Origin: Clostridia bacterium
GTDB lineage: Bacteria; Bacillota; Clostridia; TANB77; CAG-508
Assembly: GCA_017625035.1 (NCBI GenBank)
Contig: JAGALX010000020.1
Location: 1-36,939, forward strand
DNA: 36,939 nucleotides
Reading direction: 5' to 3'
In this document: in pieces, positions 6,950-16,303 of the stretch
Layout: each line of letters starts with the position of its first letter
Numbering within the stretch: the first letter of the stretch is position 1
Translations under genes and position numbers: made by a program
The notes under the pieces: generated by a model
The model's input: the letters and a program-made list of their open reading frames with translations, nothing else
Database searches by the model: none
Told to the model about the DNA's origin: nothing

Positions 6950-8752
6950 ATGTCTTATACAGCATTATACAGAAAATACAGACCAAAAACATTTGAAGAA
7001 GTAGTAGGGCAAGAACATATTACAAAAACATTAAGAAATCAAATAATATCAGGAAGAGTTGGTCATGCCTATCTACTTAATGGTGGTAGAGGAACAGGAA
7101 AAACTTCATCTGCAAAAATATTAGCTAGAGCAATAAACTGTTTAAATCCACAAAATGGAAATCCATGTAATGAATGCGAAATATGCAAATCAGCAATAAA
7201 TGGTTCACTAACAGACATTGTAGAAATGGATGCCGCATCAAACAACAGTGTAGAAGATATAAGATCTATAAGAGACGAAGTAAATTTTTTACCAACTGTT
7301 GCAAAATATAGAGTTTATATAATAGATGAGGTTCACATGCTATCAATAGGTGCATTTAATGCTCTATTAAAAACATTAGAAGAGCCACCAGAGCATGTAA
7401 AATTTATTTTAGCAACAACAGAGCCTCAAAAATTACCAGCAACTATATTATCAAGATGCCAAAGATTTGATTTTAAGAAAATATCAGTAGAATATATAAA
7501 ATCAAGAATAAATTATATTTGTGAAAAAGACAACATTAATATAGAAGAAGATGCAATAAATACAATTTCAGTTTTAGCAGAAGGCGCAATGAGGGATGCA
7601 CTAAGCATACTAGAAAGATGCTTGCAAGAAGGAACCAATAAAATAACAAATGAGCAAGTAAAAGAGCTAGTAGGAATTCCAAAAATAGAATCTGTAAATA
7701 AAATCATAAATAACATATTAGATTATAACCTAGAAGAAACAATGAAATGTATAAACGAAGTTTTATCAGATGGAAAAGATATATCAAATTTAATATGGGA
7801 AATTATAAAATATGTAAAAGATATATTAGTATATAAAACAACAAACAAATTAGAATTATATAATAATAGCGAATTACAACAAATAAAAATTTTATCAGAT
7901 AAATCATCAAAACAAAGATTATTAAATATAATTTTTTATTTATCAGATTTATCAAACGAAATAAAAATGACAACACAAAAATCAATAATGTTTCAAGTTG
8001 GAATAATGAAATTATGCAATAAAGAAGAAAACGAAACACCCAAAAATGTAAATAATTTTAATAATAGTGATTACAATACAAATGACACAAGTAGTAATAG
8101 CAATAATATAAATTCTAGTATGAATAACAACAATAATACTATAAATACGGCTAGTACAAGTGATATTATTAATAATACAAATTCAAACAATATAGATAAT
8201 AATACAAACAACATAGATTTAAGCAGTTATGATAACAGAATTTTAAACTTAGAAAATAAATTACAAAAAACAGTAAATGCTATTCAAAAAATAATAAATA
8301 ATCCAGAAGTTATCAACAATTCTTCAAAAAATGTGGATAACACTACCGAAAAAAAACAAAATCAATCAAATAATTCAAGCAAATATAACCCAAACTTAAA
8401 AAATCTCATAACAGATAAGTCAGATGGAAAAAAAGTTGAGTGTTGGGGCAAAGTTGTAGGTGGCATAAAAGAATGTGGAAAAGTAATGCTATATTCAAAT
8501 TTAGCTAATTCAAATGCAGTTGAATTAAATGATATGACAATTGGAATAAGTTTTCCAGAAGGACTAACACCATTTGGAAAATCTGTAATTGGAAAATCAG
8601 AAAATATTACAGAAATAAGCAAATTAATTTCTATGGAATACGGAAAACCAATGCAAATAAAATTAATAGATAATACTAATGCAAAATCTAACGAAAACTC
8701 AATAGATAGTATAGCAAAAGGATTAGATTTACCATTAAATATTATAGAGTAA
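6950..8752 (+). CDS. dnaX: DNA polymerase III subunits gamma and tau
   Basis: Protein of 600 residues, the clamp-loader ATPase. Residues 1-170 carry the AAA+ core: Walker A GGRGTGKT (45-52), the zinc-module cysteines C64, C73, C76 and C79, DEVH (126-129) and sensor/arginine-finger SRC (168-170). Residues about 365-485 form a low-complexity Asn/Ser/Thr-rich linker unlike the rest, followed by a small C-terminal domain. The start is ATG 6950 after AGAGGTGATG; the frame continues upstream into the SRP RNA gene but that part is not coding. It heads the dnaX-ybaB-recR group typical of Firmicutes. Confidence 0.95.
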   Translation: MSYTALYRKYRPKTFEEVVGQEHITKTLRNQIISGRVGHAYLLNGGRGTGKTSSAKILARAINCLNPQNGNPCNECEICKSAINGSLTDIVEMDAASNNSVEDIRSIRDEVNFLPTVAKYRVYIIDEVHMLSIGAFNALLKTLEEPPEHVKFILATTEPQKLPATILSRCQRFDFKKISVEYIKSRINYICEKDNINIEEDAINTISVLAEGAMRDALSILERCLQEGTNKITNEQVKELVGIPKIESVNKIINNILDYNLEETMKCINEVLSDGKDISNLIWEIIKYVKDILVYKTTNKLELYNNSELQQIKILSDKSSKQRLLNIIFYLSDLSNEIKMTTQKSIMFQVGIMKLCNKEENETPKNVNNFNNSDYNTNDTSSNSNNINSSMNNNNNTINTASTSDIINNTNSNNIDNNTNNIDLSSYDNRILNLENKLQKTVNAIQKIINNPEVINNSSKNVDNTTEKKQNQSNNSSKYNPNLKNLITDKSDGKKVECWGKVVGGIKECGKVMLYSNLANSNAVELNDMTIGISFPEGLTPFGKSVIGKSENITEISKLISMEYGKPMQIKLIDNTNAKSNENSIDSIAKGLDLPLNIIE

Positions 8753-8769
8753 AAGAAAGGATGATAAAA

Positions 8770-9111
8770 ATGGCAAAAAGAGGCTTCCCAGGAATGGGCG
8801 GAGGATTTGGTGGAATGAACATCAACCAATTAATGAAAGAAGCAAAAAAAATGCAAGCTGATTTAGAAAAATCACAACAAGAATTAGGAAATAAAGATTT
8901 TTCTGCAACAGCAGGCGGAGGAGCTATAGAAGCAATAGTTTCAGGAAATAAAGTTTTAAAATCAATAAAAATAAAACCAGAAGTTGTAGATCCAGAAGAT
9001 GTTGACATGTTACAAGATTTAATTTTAACTTGTGTAAACGAAGCATTAAAAAAGGTAGATGATGCACAATCATCAGAATTTGGAAAATATAATATTCCAG
9101 GAATAATGTAA
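8770..9111 (+). CDS. ybaB: YbaB/EbfC nucleoid-associated protein
   Basis: Protein of 113 residues with the family features: Gly-rich N-terminus (FPGMGGGFGG), an amphipathic helix (LMKEAKKMQADLEKSQ) and the conserved GGGAIEAIVSGN and DPEDVDMLQDLI segments. These proteins form dimers that bind DNA and often sit between dnaX and recR, as here. The start was set at ATG 8770, ten bases after GAAAGG; the ATG at 8761 abuts the ribosome site and is unlikely. Eighteen bases separate it from dnaX. Confidence 0.92.
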   Translation: MAKRGFPGMGGGFGGMNINQLMKEAKKMQADLEKSQQELGNKDFSATAGGGAIEAIVSGNKVLKSIKIKPEVVDPEDVDMLQDLILTCVNEALKKVDDAQSSEFGKYNIPGIM

Positions 9112-9119
9112 TTAGAAAG

Positions 9120-9153
9120 TGGGAAAAGGGGACGGTTCTCTTTTCCCATTTTT
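9120..9153 (+). terminator. Terminator-like hairpin after ybaB
   Basis: GGGAAAAG (9121-9128) pairs with CTTTTCCC (9140-9147), followed by ATTTTT. Confidence 0.65.
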
Positions 9154-9370
9154 GGGAAAAAGGGACAGTCTTGCTAGCAAATAAGAGAGTGGACGGCAAA
9201 TTCATTAATTTAAGAAAAAGCAGTTATCAAAATTTTGATACGTGCTCTTAACTCAATGATATTAAATAGACGGAGTTCTAAAGCAACGGCTAAACAATAG
9301 AATTATTTCAAACCAAAAACCACGCAAATAGGGCAGGATTTTTGGAACGCACATTGGGGACATAAAAAAT

Positions 9371-9396
9371 GTGCAAAAATCTTTGCACGTTTTTTA
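9371..9396 (+). terminator. Terminator-like hairpin upstream of recR
   Basis: GTGCAAA (9371-9377) pairs with TTTGCAC (9382-9388) and is followed by GTTTTTT. It lies about 57 bases before the recR start and could attenuate recR transcription or end a transcript from ybaB. Confidence 0.6.
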
Positions 9397-9452
9397 CGTC
9401 ACCATGTGCGCCCGATGTGCGTATTTTAAAAACTAAGGAAAGGAAGTTTAAA

Positions 9453-10052
9453 ATGTCATATTATTCACCATCAATAGAAAAATTAATAGAAGCTTTTGAA
9501 AAATTACCAAGCATAGGAAATAAAACTGCAGCAAGATTAGCTTTTTATATACTTAATTCAAGTAATGAAGAAACAAACGAATTTGTAGAGGCAATACTAA
9601 ATGCAAAGAAAAATTTAAAATATTGTTCCGTTTGCTATAATATTTCTGATACAGATCCTTGTACAATATGTTCTAATTCAGGAAGAGATAAATCTCTAAT
9701 TTGTGTTGTAGAAGATGTTAAAGATGTTGTAGCAATGGAAAAAACACATGAATTTAAAGGAGTATATCATGTATTACACGGCTCAATTTCTCCAATGAAT
9801 GGAATAGGTCCAGATGATATAAAAATAAAAGAGCTATTAGCAAGATTAATGGAAGGAAATGTAAAAGAAGTAATTCTTGCCACAAATCCAAGAGTAGAAG
9901 GAGAGGCAACTGCAATATATTTATCTAAATTAATTAAACCATTAGGAGTAACAGTTACAAGAATCGCACATGGAATTCCTGTTGGTGGAGATTTAGAATA
10001 TACAGATGAGGTGACTTTAAGTAAAGCATTAGAAGGAAGACGAGAAATTTAA
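9453..10052 (+). CDS. recR: Recombination mediator protein RecR
   Basis: Protein of 199 residues, the standard RecR length. It has the helix-hairpin-helix segment [15 protein letters not shown] (residues about 16-30), a four-cysteine zinc finger (YCSVC...PCTIC, about residues 54-72) and a Toprim domain with [12 protein letters not shown] and [12 protein letters not shown]. RecR works with RecO and RecF in loading RecA at gapped DNA. The start ATG 9453 follows AAGGAAAGGAAG; an upstream in-frame ATG (9369) overlaps a hairpin and is not the start. Confidence 0.95.
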   Translation: MSYYSPSIEKLIEAFEKLPSIGNKTAARLAFYILNSSNEETNEFVEAILNAKKNLKYCSVCYNISDTDPCTICSNSGRDKSLICVVEDVKDVVAMEKTHEFKGVYHVLHGSISPMNGIGPDDIKIKELLARLMEGNVKEVILATNPRVEGEATAIYLSKLIKPLGVTVTRIAHGIPVGGDLEYTDEVTLSKALEGRREI

Positions 10053-10097
10053 AACAATACTAGCAATTCACATCCAGACAAATTATCTAAACACATA

Positions 10098-10134
10098 AAA
10101 AACACCTCATTATAAAAATATGAGGTGCATTTTC
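10098..10134. terminator. Bidirectional terminator between recR and glycosyltransferase
   Basis: CACCTCAT (10103-10110) pairs with ATGAGGTG (10120-10127) and has A and T flanks. It lies between convergent genes. Confidence 0.75.
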
Positions 10135-10142
10135 ATTTGTGA

Positions 10143-11273
10143 CTAATTTTTTAATATTATTTCACAAATATTTTTTGTAGAGTTAATATGAGCTAAATTA
10201 TATGTTTTGTCTTTCATACTAGAAAGTATATCTTCAGAATTCAATAATTTATTTATAACTTCATTTGGAAAATCGTCTTTTTTTAGCCAAACTGCAACTC
10301 CAGCTTGTTCTAAAAATTCAGCGTTTTCTTCTTCCTGACCAGGAATTGGATTAATTATTAAAATAGGAAGAGCCGAAGCTAAACTTTCTGTTATGGTCAG
10401 CCCTCCAGGTTTTGTAACAACTAGACTTGATATACTCATTAGTTCAGGAACATTATCAATAAATTCATAAATTTTTAAAGATGAGCTATTAGAAACAGTA
10501 GATGCTATTTCTTTGAACGCTGCATTCATTTTAGGGTTTCTTCCTGAAATTGCGACGATTTGATAATTGTCCAAGTAGTTTGTCAAACATTTTAATACTT
10601 CTACGGTTTTGTTTTTTCCAAGACCAAATTCTCCGCCACCAAAAAATAATATAGTCTTTTTTTCAGGACTTAATTCAAATAACTTGTATATTTCATATTT
10701 ATCAAAGTTAAAAGAAAATTTGCTAGATAAAGGAATTCCAGTAGTAAACACTTTTGATTCATTTACATTAAAATTTTTTATTAAAGCTTTTTTCATGCCA
10801 TCATGAGATACAAAAAAGTAATCTCCATATTTATGACCTACTAACCATTGGTCATGAGGTGCGAAATCAGTTAAAATAGTTGCTAATTTGCAATTAACTT
10901 TACCTTTTTTCTTTAAATAACTAGTCATTTGTGTACTAAAAGGATGTGTAGATATAACTAAATCAGGATTATATTCTTCAAATAAGTGAAATAATTTTCT
11001 TGCAATAAGTTTATTTGTAGCGCTACTTATTTTTGAAAGAGCACCTTTTTCAGAATGATAATAAACTCTTTTCCAAGCCCAGGGAGCTTTTTTGGCCATT
11101 TGTTTATAGGCTTCAGTAGTTATTTTATCAAGAGATTTATTTATATATTTTATACAGTCCACTAAATTAGTTTCTACATTTTCAAAATTATTATCTATAT
11201 ATTCTTTTAAAGATTTTGCTGCTGAAAGATGTCCACCTCCGTAAGCTGCATATAAAATTAGAATTTTTTTCAT
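10143..11273 (-). CDS. UgtP/MGDG synthase-like glycosyltransferase
   Basis: Protein of 376 residues of the MGDG synthase/GT28 family. The N-terminal domain has the family motif YGGGHLSAAKSLKEY and the segment TDFAPHDQWLVG. The C-terminal nucleotide-sugar domain has FFGGGEFGLGKN, VTKPGGLTITESLA and PIPGQEEENAEFL. Such enzymes transfer hexose from a UDP-sugar to diacylglycerol at the inner membrane face, making glycolipids and lipoteichoic acid anchors. The start was set at ATG 11273, preceded on the minus strand by AAAGGCG; the upstream ATG (11315) lacks support. Single gene on this strand, divergent from sleB. Confidence 0.85.
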   Translation of the reverse strand: MKKILILYAAYGGGHLSAAKSLKEYIDNNFENVETNLVDCIKYINKSLDKITTEAYKQMAKKAPWAWKRVYYHSEKGALSKISSATNKLIARKLFHLFEEYNPDLVISTHPFSTQMTSYLKKKGKVNCKLATILTDFAPHDQWLVGHKYGDYFFVSHDGMKKALIKNFNVNESKVFTTGIPLSSKFSFNFDKYEIYKLFELSPEKKTILFFGGGEFGLGKNKTVEVLKCLTNYLDNYQIVAISGRNPKMNAAFKEIASTVSNSSSLKIYEFIDNVPELMSISSLVVTKPGGLTITESLASALPILIINPIPGQEEENAEFLEQAGVAVWLKKDDFPNEVINKLLNSEDILSSMKDKTYNLAHINSTKNICEIILKN

Positions 11274-11361
11274 TTTTTTTCGCCTTTCATAAATATTATG
11301 AAAAAATTGTAACATAATAAATTCAAAACAACAAGTAAAAAAGAAAGGACAGAGATCAAAA

Positions 11362-11832
11362 ATGAAAAAAATTATAAAATATATTATTGCATGCGTATTA
11401 ATATTAGCAATTTTATTTGCATTGATTTTTAGAATAAAAAATCAAAAAGTTATATATGCTGCTACAAATAACAGTACATCAGATATCCAACTAATTGCAA
11501 GAGCAATTAATGGTGAGGCAAGAGGAGAACCCTATGAAGGTCAAGTAGCTGTTGTAGCAGTTATATTAAATAGAGTAAAAAGCTCAAAATTTCCAAATAC
11601 AATAGCAGGAGTTATTTATCAATCAGGAGCTTTTACGGCGGTAGCTGATGGACAAATTAATGTGCCTATTGCCGAAGATTCAACAGTAGTAAAAGCTGCA
11701 CAAGATGCTTTAAATGGATGGGATCCCACAGGTGGAGCTATTTATTATTTTAATCCGGATACTGCCACGAGTAGTTGGATATGGTCAAGACCACAAATTA
11801 AAACAATAGGAAGTCACATCTTTTGTAAATAA
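11362..11832 (+). CDS. sleB: Spore cortex-lytic / cell wall hydrolase SleB-type
   Basis: Protein of 156 residues. A transmembrane or signal segment (residues 5-25) precedes a Hydrolase_2 (SleB/CwlJ) domain. The catalytic glutamate lies in INGEARGEPYEGQ, and SGAFTAVADGQI and GAIYYFNPDTATSSWIW are close to the SleB family consensus. SleB is a lytic transglycosylase that degrades spore cortex peptidoglycan containing muramic lactam during germination. The usual N-terminal peptidoglycan-binding domain is absent, so this is a minimal form. It is followed 29 bases later by ypeB, its classical partner. Confidence 0.9.
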   Translation: MKKIIKYIIACVLILAILFALIFRIKNQKVIYAATNNSTSDIQLIARAINGEARGEPYEGQVAVVAVILNRVKSSKFPNTIAGVIYQSGAFTAVADGQINVPIAEDSTVVKAAQDALNGWDPTGGAIYYFNPDTATSSWIWSRPQIKTIGSHIFCK

Positions 11833-11861
11833 GTTTTAAAATAAAAGAGAGGAATGGTAAC

Positions 11862-13247
11862 GTGAATAATTTTAAAGAAAAAATGAAAGATTTTGGAAAA
11901 AAAGTGAGAAGTAAACGCTTAAATATATTGGCAGTTGCATTATTAATTGCTTTTATAACTATAGTAATATACTCATACAGAACCCAAAAGAAATATAGGC
12001 AATCTATAGAAAATAGTTATAATATGGCATTTTATCAACTAGTAGATTATGTACAAGCCGTAGAGGTATATTTAGCAAAATCAATTATTTCAAATTCTCC
12101 TGAAAGTGGAGCAGAAAACCTAACATATATATGGAGAGAAGCAAATTTAGCTCAAACATATTTATCAATGCTACCAATGAATAGTAGTGAATTAGAAAAC
12201 ACAGCGAAATTTTTAAATCAGGTAAGTGATTACAGTTATTCTCTATCAAGAAAAACCATAAATAATGAGCAATTAACTCAAGAAGATTTAGATAATTTAG
12301 ATCAATTACACGATTATAGTTTACAACTAGAAAATACGCTAAATCAATTATCTGTAGATATAAACGACGGAAGAATAACGTGGGGAGAATTAACGAAAGA
12401 AGCTACACCAGTATTTGCAAAGCAAGTTAGCAATATATCACAAGACAGTTTCAGTTCATTAGAAGAAAATTTTCATGAATATGCAGGACTAATATATGAT
12501 GGAGCATACTCTGAACATCTAACAAATCCAGAAAGAAGAGGACTTACAGGAGAAGATATAGATGAAGAAACTGCAAAAAATAAAGCAATAGAATTTATTG
12601 GTCAAGATAAAATAAAAGAAATTGCAAATAATGGCTCCACAGAAAATGCCAATATACAGTCATATGATTTTACTATAACAACAAATAATGACGAAATTAT
12701 TTGGATATCAATTTCTAAAAAAGGTGGTCATGTAATTTCAATGAACCATAATAGAGAGGTAACGGCTGAAATAATAAACCAAGAAGAAATAGATTCAATA
12801 GCTAGTAAATTTCTTGAAGACAAAGGATTCAAAAATATGAAAAAAACATATTTTATTAAAAATAGTGGAATCCAAACAATTAATTATGCATATGAACAAG
12901 ACAATGTTACAATATATCCAGACTTAGTAAAAGTAAAAATTGCTTTAGATAATGGAGAAATTTTAGGAATAGAAACAACAGGATATTTAAATTCGCATAC
13001 AGAAAGAAATTTAGCAGAAATTAAAGTTACAAAAGAAGAAGCAAAAGCAAAAATAAATCCAAATTTACAAATAGAAAGCGAAGGATTAGCAATAATTCCA
13101 ACAGAATTTCAATCAGAAATAATGTGCTGGGAATTTAAAGGAAGAGTGGATGATAGAGAATTTTTAGTATATATAAATGTAGAAACAGGAAAAGAAGAAG
13201 ATATTTTAGTAATTTTAAATAGTGGAGAAGGAACATTAACAATGTAA
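11862..13247 (+). CDS. ypeB: Germination protein YpeB
   Basis: Protein of 461 residues starting at GTG after GAGAGGAA. An N-terminal transmembrane helix (residues about 20-42) is followed by a helical domain and repeated PepSY-like segments (for example ITKE-type KVTKEEAKAKINP near the C-terminus), the known YpeB layout. YpeB stabilises and localises SleB in the dormant spore. The gene order sleB-ypeB is conserved in spore formers and supports the assignment. No missing or broken part is seen. Confidence 0.9.
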   Translation: MNNFKEKMKDFGKKVRSKRLNILAVALLIAFITIVIYSYRTQKKYRQSIENSYNMAFYQLVDYVQAVEVYLAKSIISNSPESGAENLTYIWREANLAQTYLSMLPMNSSELENTAKFLNQVSDYSYSLSRKTINNEQLTQEDLDNLDQLHDYSLQLENTLNQLSVDINDGRITWGELTKEATPVFAKQVSNISQDSFSSLEENFHEYAGLIYDGAYSEHLTNPERRGLTGEDIDEETAKNKAIEFIGQDKIKEIANNGSTENANIQSYDFTITTNNDEIIWISISKKGGHVISMNHNREVTAEIINQEEIDSIASKFLEDKGFKNMKKTYFIKNSGIQTINYAYEQDNVTIYPDLVKVKIALDNGEILGIETTGYLNSHTERNLAEIKVTKEEAKAKINPNLQIESEGLAIIPTEFQSEIMCWEFKGRVDDREFLVYINVETGKEEDILVILNSGEGTLTM

Positions 13248-13374
13248 AAAAATACTATTATAAAAACAAAAAAATAGAGCAAAATATATAATGAAAAACA
13301 AATAACAATAAAAAAATTAATTAATTTTAATTAAAATTTATTGATAAAAATGTTTTTCAAAAGGGGGTTTTGTT

Positions 13375-13548
13375 ATGTCTAGAAGAAAGACTATGATGTC
13401 TGAAGCTTTAAAAGAAGAGATAGCAAAAGAGCTTGGAGTATATGAACAAGTAAAAAAAGACGGTGGATGGCAAAATGTATCATCAAAAGATTGTGGTAAT
13501 ATAGTTACTAAAGCTATAGAAATTGCAAATAGAAAAGTACAAGAGTAG
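13375..13548 (+). CDS. Small acid-soluble spore protein, alpha/beta type
   Basis: Protein of 57 residues. The segment LKEEIAKELGVYEQVKKDGG matches the first conserved block of alpha/beta SASPs, including the E-I-A site cut by the germination protease GPR. VSSKDCGNIVTKAIEIA matches the second block (TSREVGNIGGQMVKRMIE-like). These proteins coat and protect DNA in the spore core. The ATG follows AAGGGGGTT. It lies downstream of sleB-ypeB, consistent with a sporulation cluster, and is expected to be read by sigma-G, although I could not pick out a sure sigma-G promoter. Confidence 0.85.
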   Translation: MSRRKTMMSEALKEEIAKELGVYEQVKKDGGWQNVSSKDCGNIVTKAIEIANRKVQE

Positions 13549-13565
13549 GATAGAACAGTAAAAAG

Positions 13566-13615
13566 GGAACAGAGAAATTGATTCGACTAGAATCAATTTC
13601 TCTGTTCCTCATTTT
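13566..13615. terminator. Long perfect inverted repeat / terminator
   Basis: A 19-bp perfect stem (13566-13584 with 13590-13608) with a five-base loop is followed by TCATTTT. It ends the SASP transcript. The stem is longer than ordinary terminators and resembles the repeat phrases at 9120. Confidence 0.75.
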
Positions 13616-13709
13616 AATTCATCCGTCCTCAAACTTTTATATCAAAATTACTTGTAAAATACAACTTCAAGACATATAATTAAAAAAAATCAACAGGAGG
13701 ATATTTTAT

Positions 13710-15110
13710 ATGTACAATATAACAGTAAAAGATATAATAGAACAATGCAGTGGAAAAATAATAATGGGAGACATAAATAAAGAGTGTATAGATTTTTCTA
13801 CAGATACACGAAAAATAAAACAGGGAGATGTATACATAGGATTAAAAGGAGAAAAATTTGATGGTTCTCAATTTTACAAACAAGCACTACAATCAGGTGC
13901 AAGTGCTTGTATTTTGCAAAATATTGAAATAGATAATGAAACAAAAGAAAACTATAAAGATAGAACAATAATAATAGTAGAAGATACATTAAAAACATTA
14001 CAAAAATTAGCAAAATACAAAAGAAGCAAATATAATATTCCAGTAATTGCAATAACAGGAAGTGTAGGAAAAACAAGTACAAAAGATATAATAGCCAGTG
14101 TAGTAGCAACAAAATACAATGTATTAAAAACAGAAGGAAACTTTAATAATCACATAGGTTTACCCCTAACAATACTAAGACTAAAAGACCATGATGCAAT
14201 GGTTGTAGAAATGGGTATGAATAATTTAGGTGAAATAAGCTTACTTACAGATATTGCAAAACCAACAATAGCAGTAATAACAAATGTAGGAACTGCACAC
14301 ATAGGAAACTTAGGCTCTAGAGAAAATATTTTAAAAGCAAAATTAGAAATATTAGAAGGTCTAAGCCAAGATGGAACATTAATTATCAATAATGATAACG
14401 ATATGTTACATATGTGGAACGAAAAAAATGACATATATAAAGTTTTAGACTTCGGAATAGAAAATAACAGTAAATTAATGGCAAAAGACATAAAAATAAA
14501 TTCGACTTCAAGCCAATACAAAATAATAGATAAAAATGAAGAAATTAATATAGAAGTGCCAATCGCAAGCAAAGTATTTATATATAACAGTTTATCAGCA
14601 ATATGCGTAGGAAAAACATTAAATATAGAAATAAATAAAATAATAGAAGGAATTAAAAACTTCGAACTTTCTAAAAATAGAATGGAAGTAACTACCATAA
14701 ATAAAGTAACAATAATAAACGACTGCTATAATGCAAATTTTGATTCAATGAAAGCATCAATAGAAAGTTTAGCCAAAATGGAAGGAAGCAGAAAAATTGC
14801 AATACTAGGAGATATGCTAGAATTAGGTGAATTTTCTCAAAAATTACACAGCGATATAGGAAAAGAAATTTGCAATAATAATATAGACATACTAATTACT
14901 GTAGGAGAAGAATCAAAAAATATTGCTCAAAACGCAATAGAAAATGGGATGAATAAAAATAATATTTATGTACTAAATAACAATACCGAAGTTATAAATT
15001 TAATAACAAAAATAAAGCAAATAAATGACACTATACTAATAAAAGCATCAAACGGAATGCATTTTATTGAAATAGTAAATGAATTAAAGGTTTTGTTAAA
15101 TAAAAAATAA
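13710..15110 (+). CDS. murF: UDP-N-acetylmuramoyl-tripeptide--D-alanyl-D-alanine ligase
   Basis: Protein of 466 residues with the Mur ligase layout. The N-terminal UDP-binding domain has FSTDTRKIKQGDVYIGLKG. The ATP-binding domain has ITGSVGKTSTKD (P-loop), GNFNNHIGLPLT and VEMGMN. The C-terminal domain has NDCYNANFDSMKAS and LGDMLELG. MurF adds D-Ala-D-Ala to UDP-MurNAc-tripeptide, the last cytoplasmic step before the lipid-linked stage of peptidoglycan synthesis. The ATG at 13710 follows CAGGAGG. Confidence 0.95.
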   Translation: MYNITVKDIIEQCSGKIIMGDINKECIDFSTDTRKIKQGDVYIGLKGEKFDGSQFYKQALQSGASACILQNIEIDNETKENYKDRTIIIVEDTLKTLQKLAKYKRSKYNIPVIAITGSVGKTSTKDIIASVVATKYNVLKTEGNFNNHIGLPLTILRLKDHDAMVVEMGMNNLGEISLLTDIAKPTIAVITNVGTAHIGNLGSRENILKAKLEILEGLSQDGTLIINNDNDMLHMWNEKNDIYKVLDFGIENNSKLMAKDIKINSTSSQYKIIDKNEEINIEVPIASKVFIYNSLSAICVGKTLNIEINKIIEGIKNFELSKNRMEVTTINKVTIINDCYNANFDSMKASIESLAKMEGSRKIAILGDMLELGEFSQKLHSDIGKEICNNNIDILITVGEESKNIAQNAIENGMNKNNIYVLNNNTEVINLITKIKQINDTILIKASNGMHFIEIVNELKVLLNKK

Positions 15111-15135
15111 AATGAAAAATCTATCAAAAAAACAA

Positions 15136-15164
15136 TTGAATTACAGCCATATTAGTGCTATAAT
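15136..15164 (+). promoter_or_regulatory. Promoter of the DnaJ-type gene
   Basis: TTGAAT at 15136-15141 and TATAAT at 15159-15164, spacing 17, with an extended TGC before the -10 box. Confidence 0.75.
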
Positions 15165-15201
15165 GCGGTAAGAAAAAAGCAAATTGGAGGACGTTAAACA
15201 A

Positions 15202-16098
15202 ATGATTTTTAAAAACTACTACAAATTATTAGAATTAACAAAAAATATAAAATCCACACCAGAAGAAATAAAAACTGCATATAGAGAGCAAGCAAAAAAA
15301 TATCATCCAGATGTAAATGTAAATAACAAAATTGCAGAAGAACGATTCAAAGACATAAATGAAGCATATAGAATACTATCAGATCCACTACAAAAAAGAA
15401 AATACGATAAATCATGGTACAATTATGTTGGAAAAAAACTTCAAAAAGAAAAAATGAGTGAAAAAGAAGTTAGAGTTAATGACATTGTAAATATGTTCTT
15501 TGGTGCATCTGTATCTAAAAAAGTTAGTGAGGCATCTAATCCACCAATTAAAGGCGAAAACATAGAAACCAAAATTGATATATCAATAAAAGAAGCATTT
15601 GAAGGAACAGAAAAAAAACTATCATTTGCATCACAAGGTGAAAAAAATAAAATAATAACAATAAAAATACCAAAAGGAATTGGACAGGGCAAAATTGTCA
15701 GAATAGAAGGAAAAGGCAAAAAAGGAAAAAATGGAGGAAAAAATGGTGATTTATTAATAAAAATAAACATAACCAATACTCCAATGTATAAGTTAATAGG
15801 CAATGATATACATGCAAATTTATACGTAACTCCATGGGATGCAGCACTAGGTGCAAAATTATCAGTTGATAATATTGATGGCGAAGTATCAATACTAATA
15901 CCAAAAGGAACACAAAGTGGAGATAAAATATCAATTCAAAACAAAGGATATTATATAAACGACACACAAAGAGGAAAATTAGTAATAGAAACACAAGTAG
16001 TAGTTCCAAAAAAATTATCAGAAAAAGAAAAAGAATTATTTGTAAAATTAAGAAATGCATCAAAATTTAATCCGAAAAATACAGTAAACATAAAGTAA
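15202..16098 (+). CDS. DnaJ/CbpA-type co-chaperone
   Basis: Protein of 298 residues. The N-terminal J domain (about residues 5-75) contains the HPD motif in KKYHPDVN, which stimulates the DnaK ATPase. The middle lacks the four CxxCxGxG zinc motifs, making this a type II (CbpA/DjlA-like) DnaJ. The C-terminal substrate-binding part contains DISIKEAFEGTEK, IPKGIGQGKIVRIEGKG and VTPWDAALGAKLSV, as in CbpA. The start was set at ATG 15202 after TTGGAGG; the TTG at 15184 lies within this ribosome site. It has its own promoter and is monocistronic. Confidence 0.9.
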   Translation: MIFKNYYKLLELTKNIKSTPEEIKTAYREQAKKYHPDVNVNNKIAEERFKDINEAYRILSDPLQKRKYDKSWYNYVGKKLQKEKMSEKEVRVNDIVNMFFGASVSKKVSEASNPPIKGENIETKIDISIKEAFEGTEKKLSFASQGEKNKIITIKIPKGIGQGKIVRIEGKGKKGKNGGKNGDLLIKINITNTPMYKLIGNDIHANLYVTPWDAALGAKLSVDNIDGEVSILIPKGTQSGDKISIQNKGYYINDTQRGKLVIETQVVVPKKLSEKEKELFVKLRNASKFNPKNTVNIK

Positions 16099-16222
16099 CA
16101 ATGACATAAATAAAAATAGTTTTTACATTTAAACAATACATTATATTTAGTAAAACATATATAATTAGATATTTATACAACAAAATCAATAAAAACAACT
16201 GAACGAAAGTTACATAAACTAG

Positions 16223-16251
16223 TTGACAGTATGTGAAAATATTGATATAAT
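16223..16251 (+). promoter_or_regulatory. Sigma-A promoter upstream of 16304
   Basis: TTGACA at 16223-16228 and TATAAT at 16246-16251, spacing 17. It may serve the genes from 16304 through the coupling protein. Confidence 0.8.
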
Positions 16252-16303
16252 AAAATGTGTATTTAATACAAAAATATCTAATAAAAAAGGGGTGTATTGT
16301 TAT

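Larger units (their letters stand above)
9112..9452. other. ybaB-recR intergenic region with inverted repeats
   Basis: This 341-base gap has no convincing gene. It contains a terminator-like hairpin (9120-9153), a 16-base perfect palindrome TATCAAAATTTTGATA (9225-9240), a second hairpin with T tail (9371-9396), and an outer imperfect inverted repeat CGCACATTGGGG (9345-9356) with CCCGATGTGCG (9411-9421). Phrases such as GGGACGGTTCT and GGGACAGTC recall dispersed intergenic repeats of Clostridia. It is more GC-rich than the surrounding genes. Confidence 0.55.

Noticed and set aside
8040..8400. Programmed frameshift within dnaX giving a short gamma form
   Set aside because: A-rich runs exist but I saw no clear slippery heptamer with a following stem or nearby stop in the new frame that would fit.
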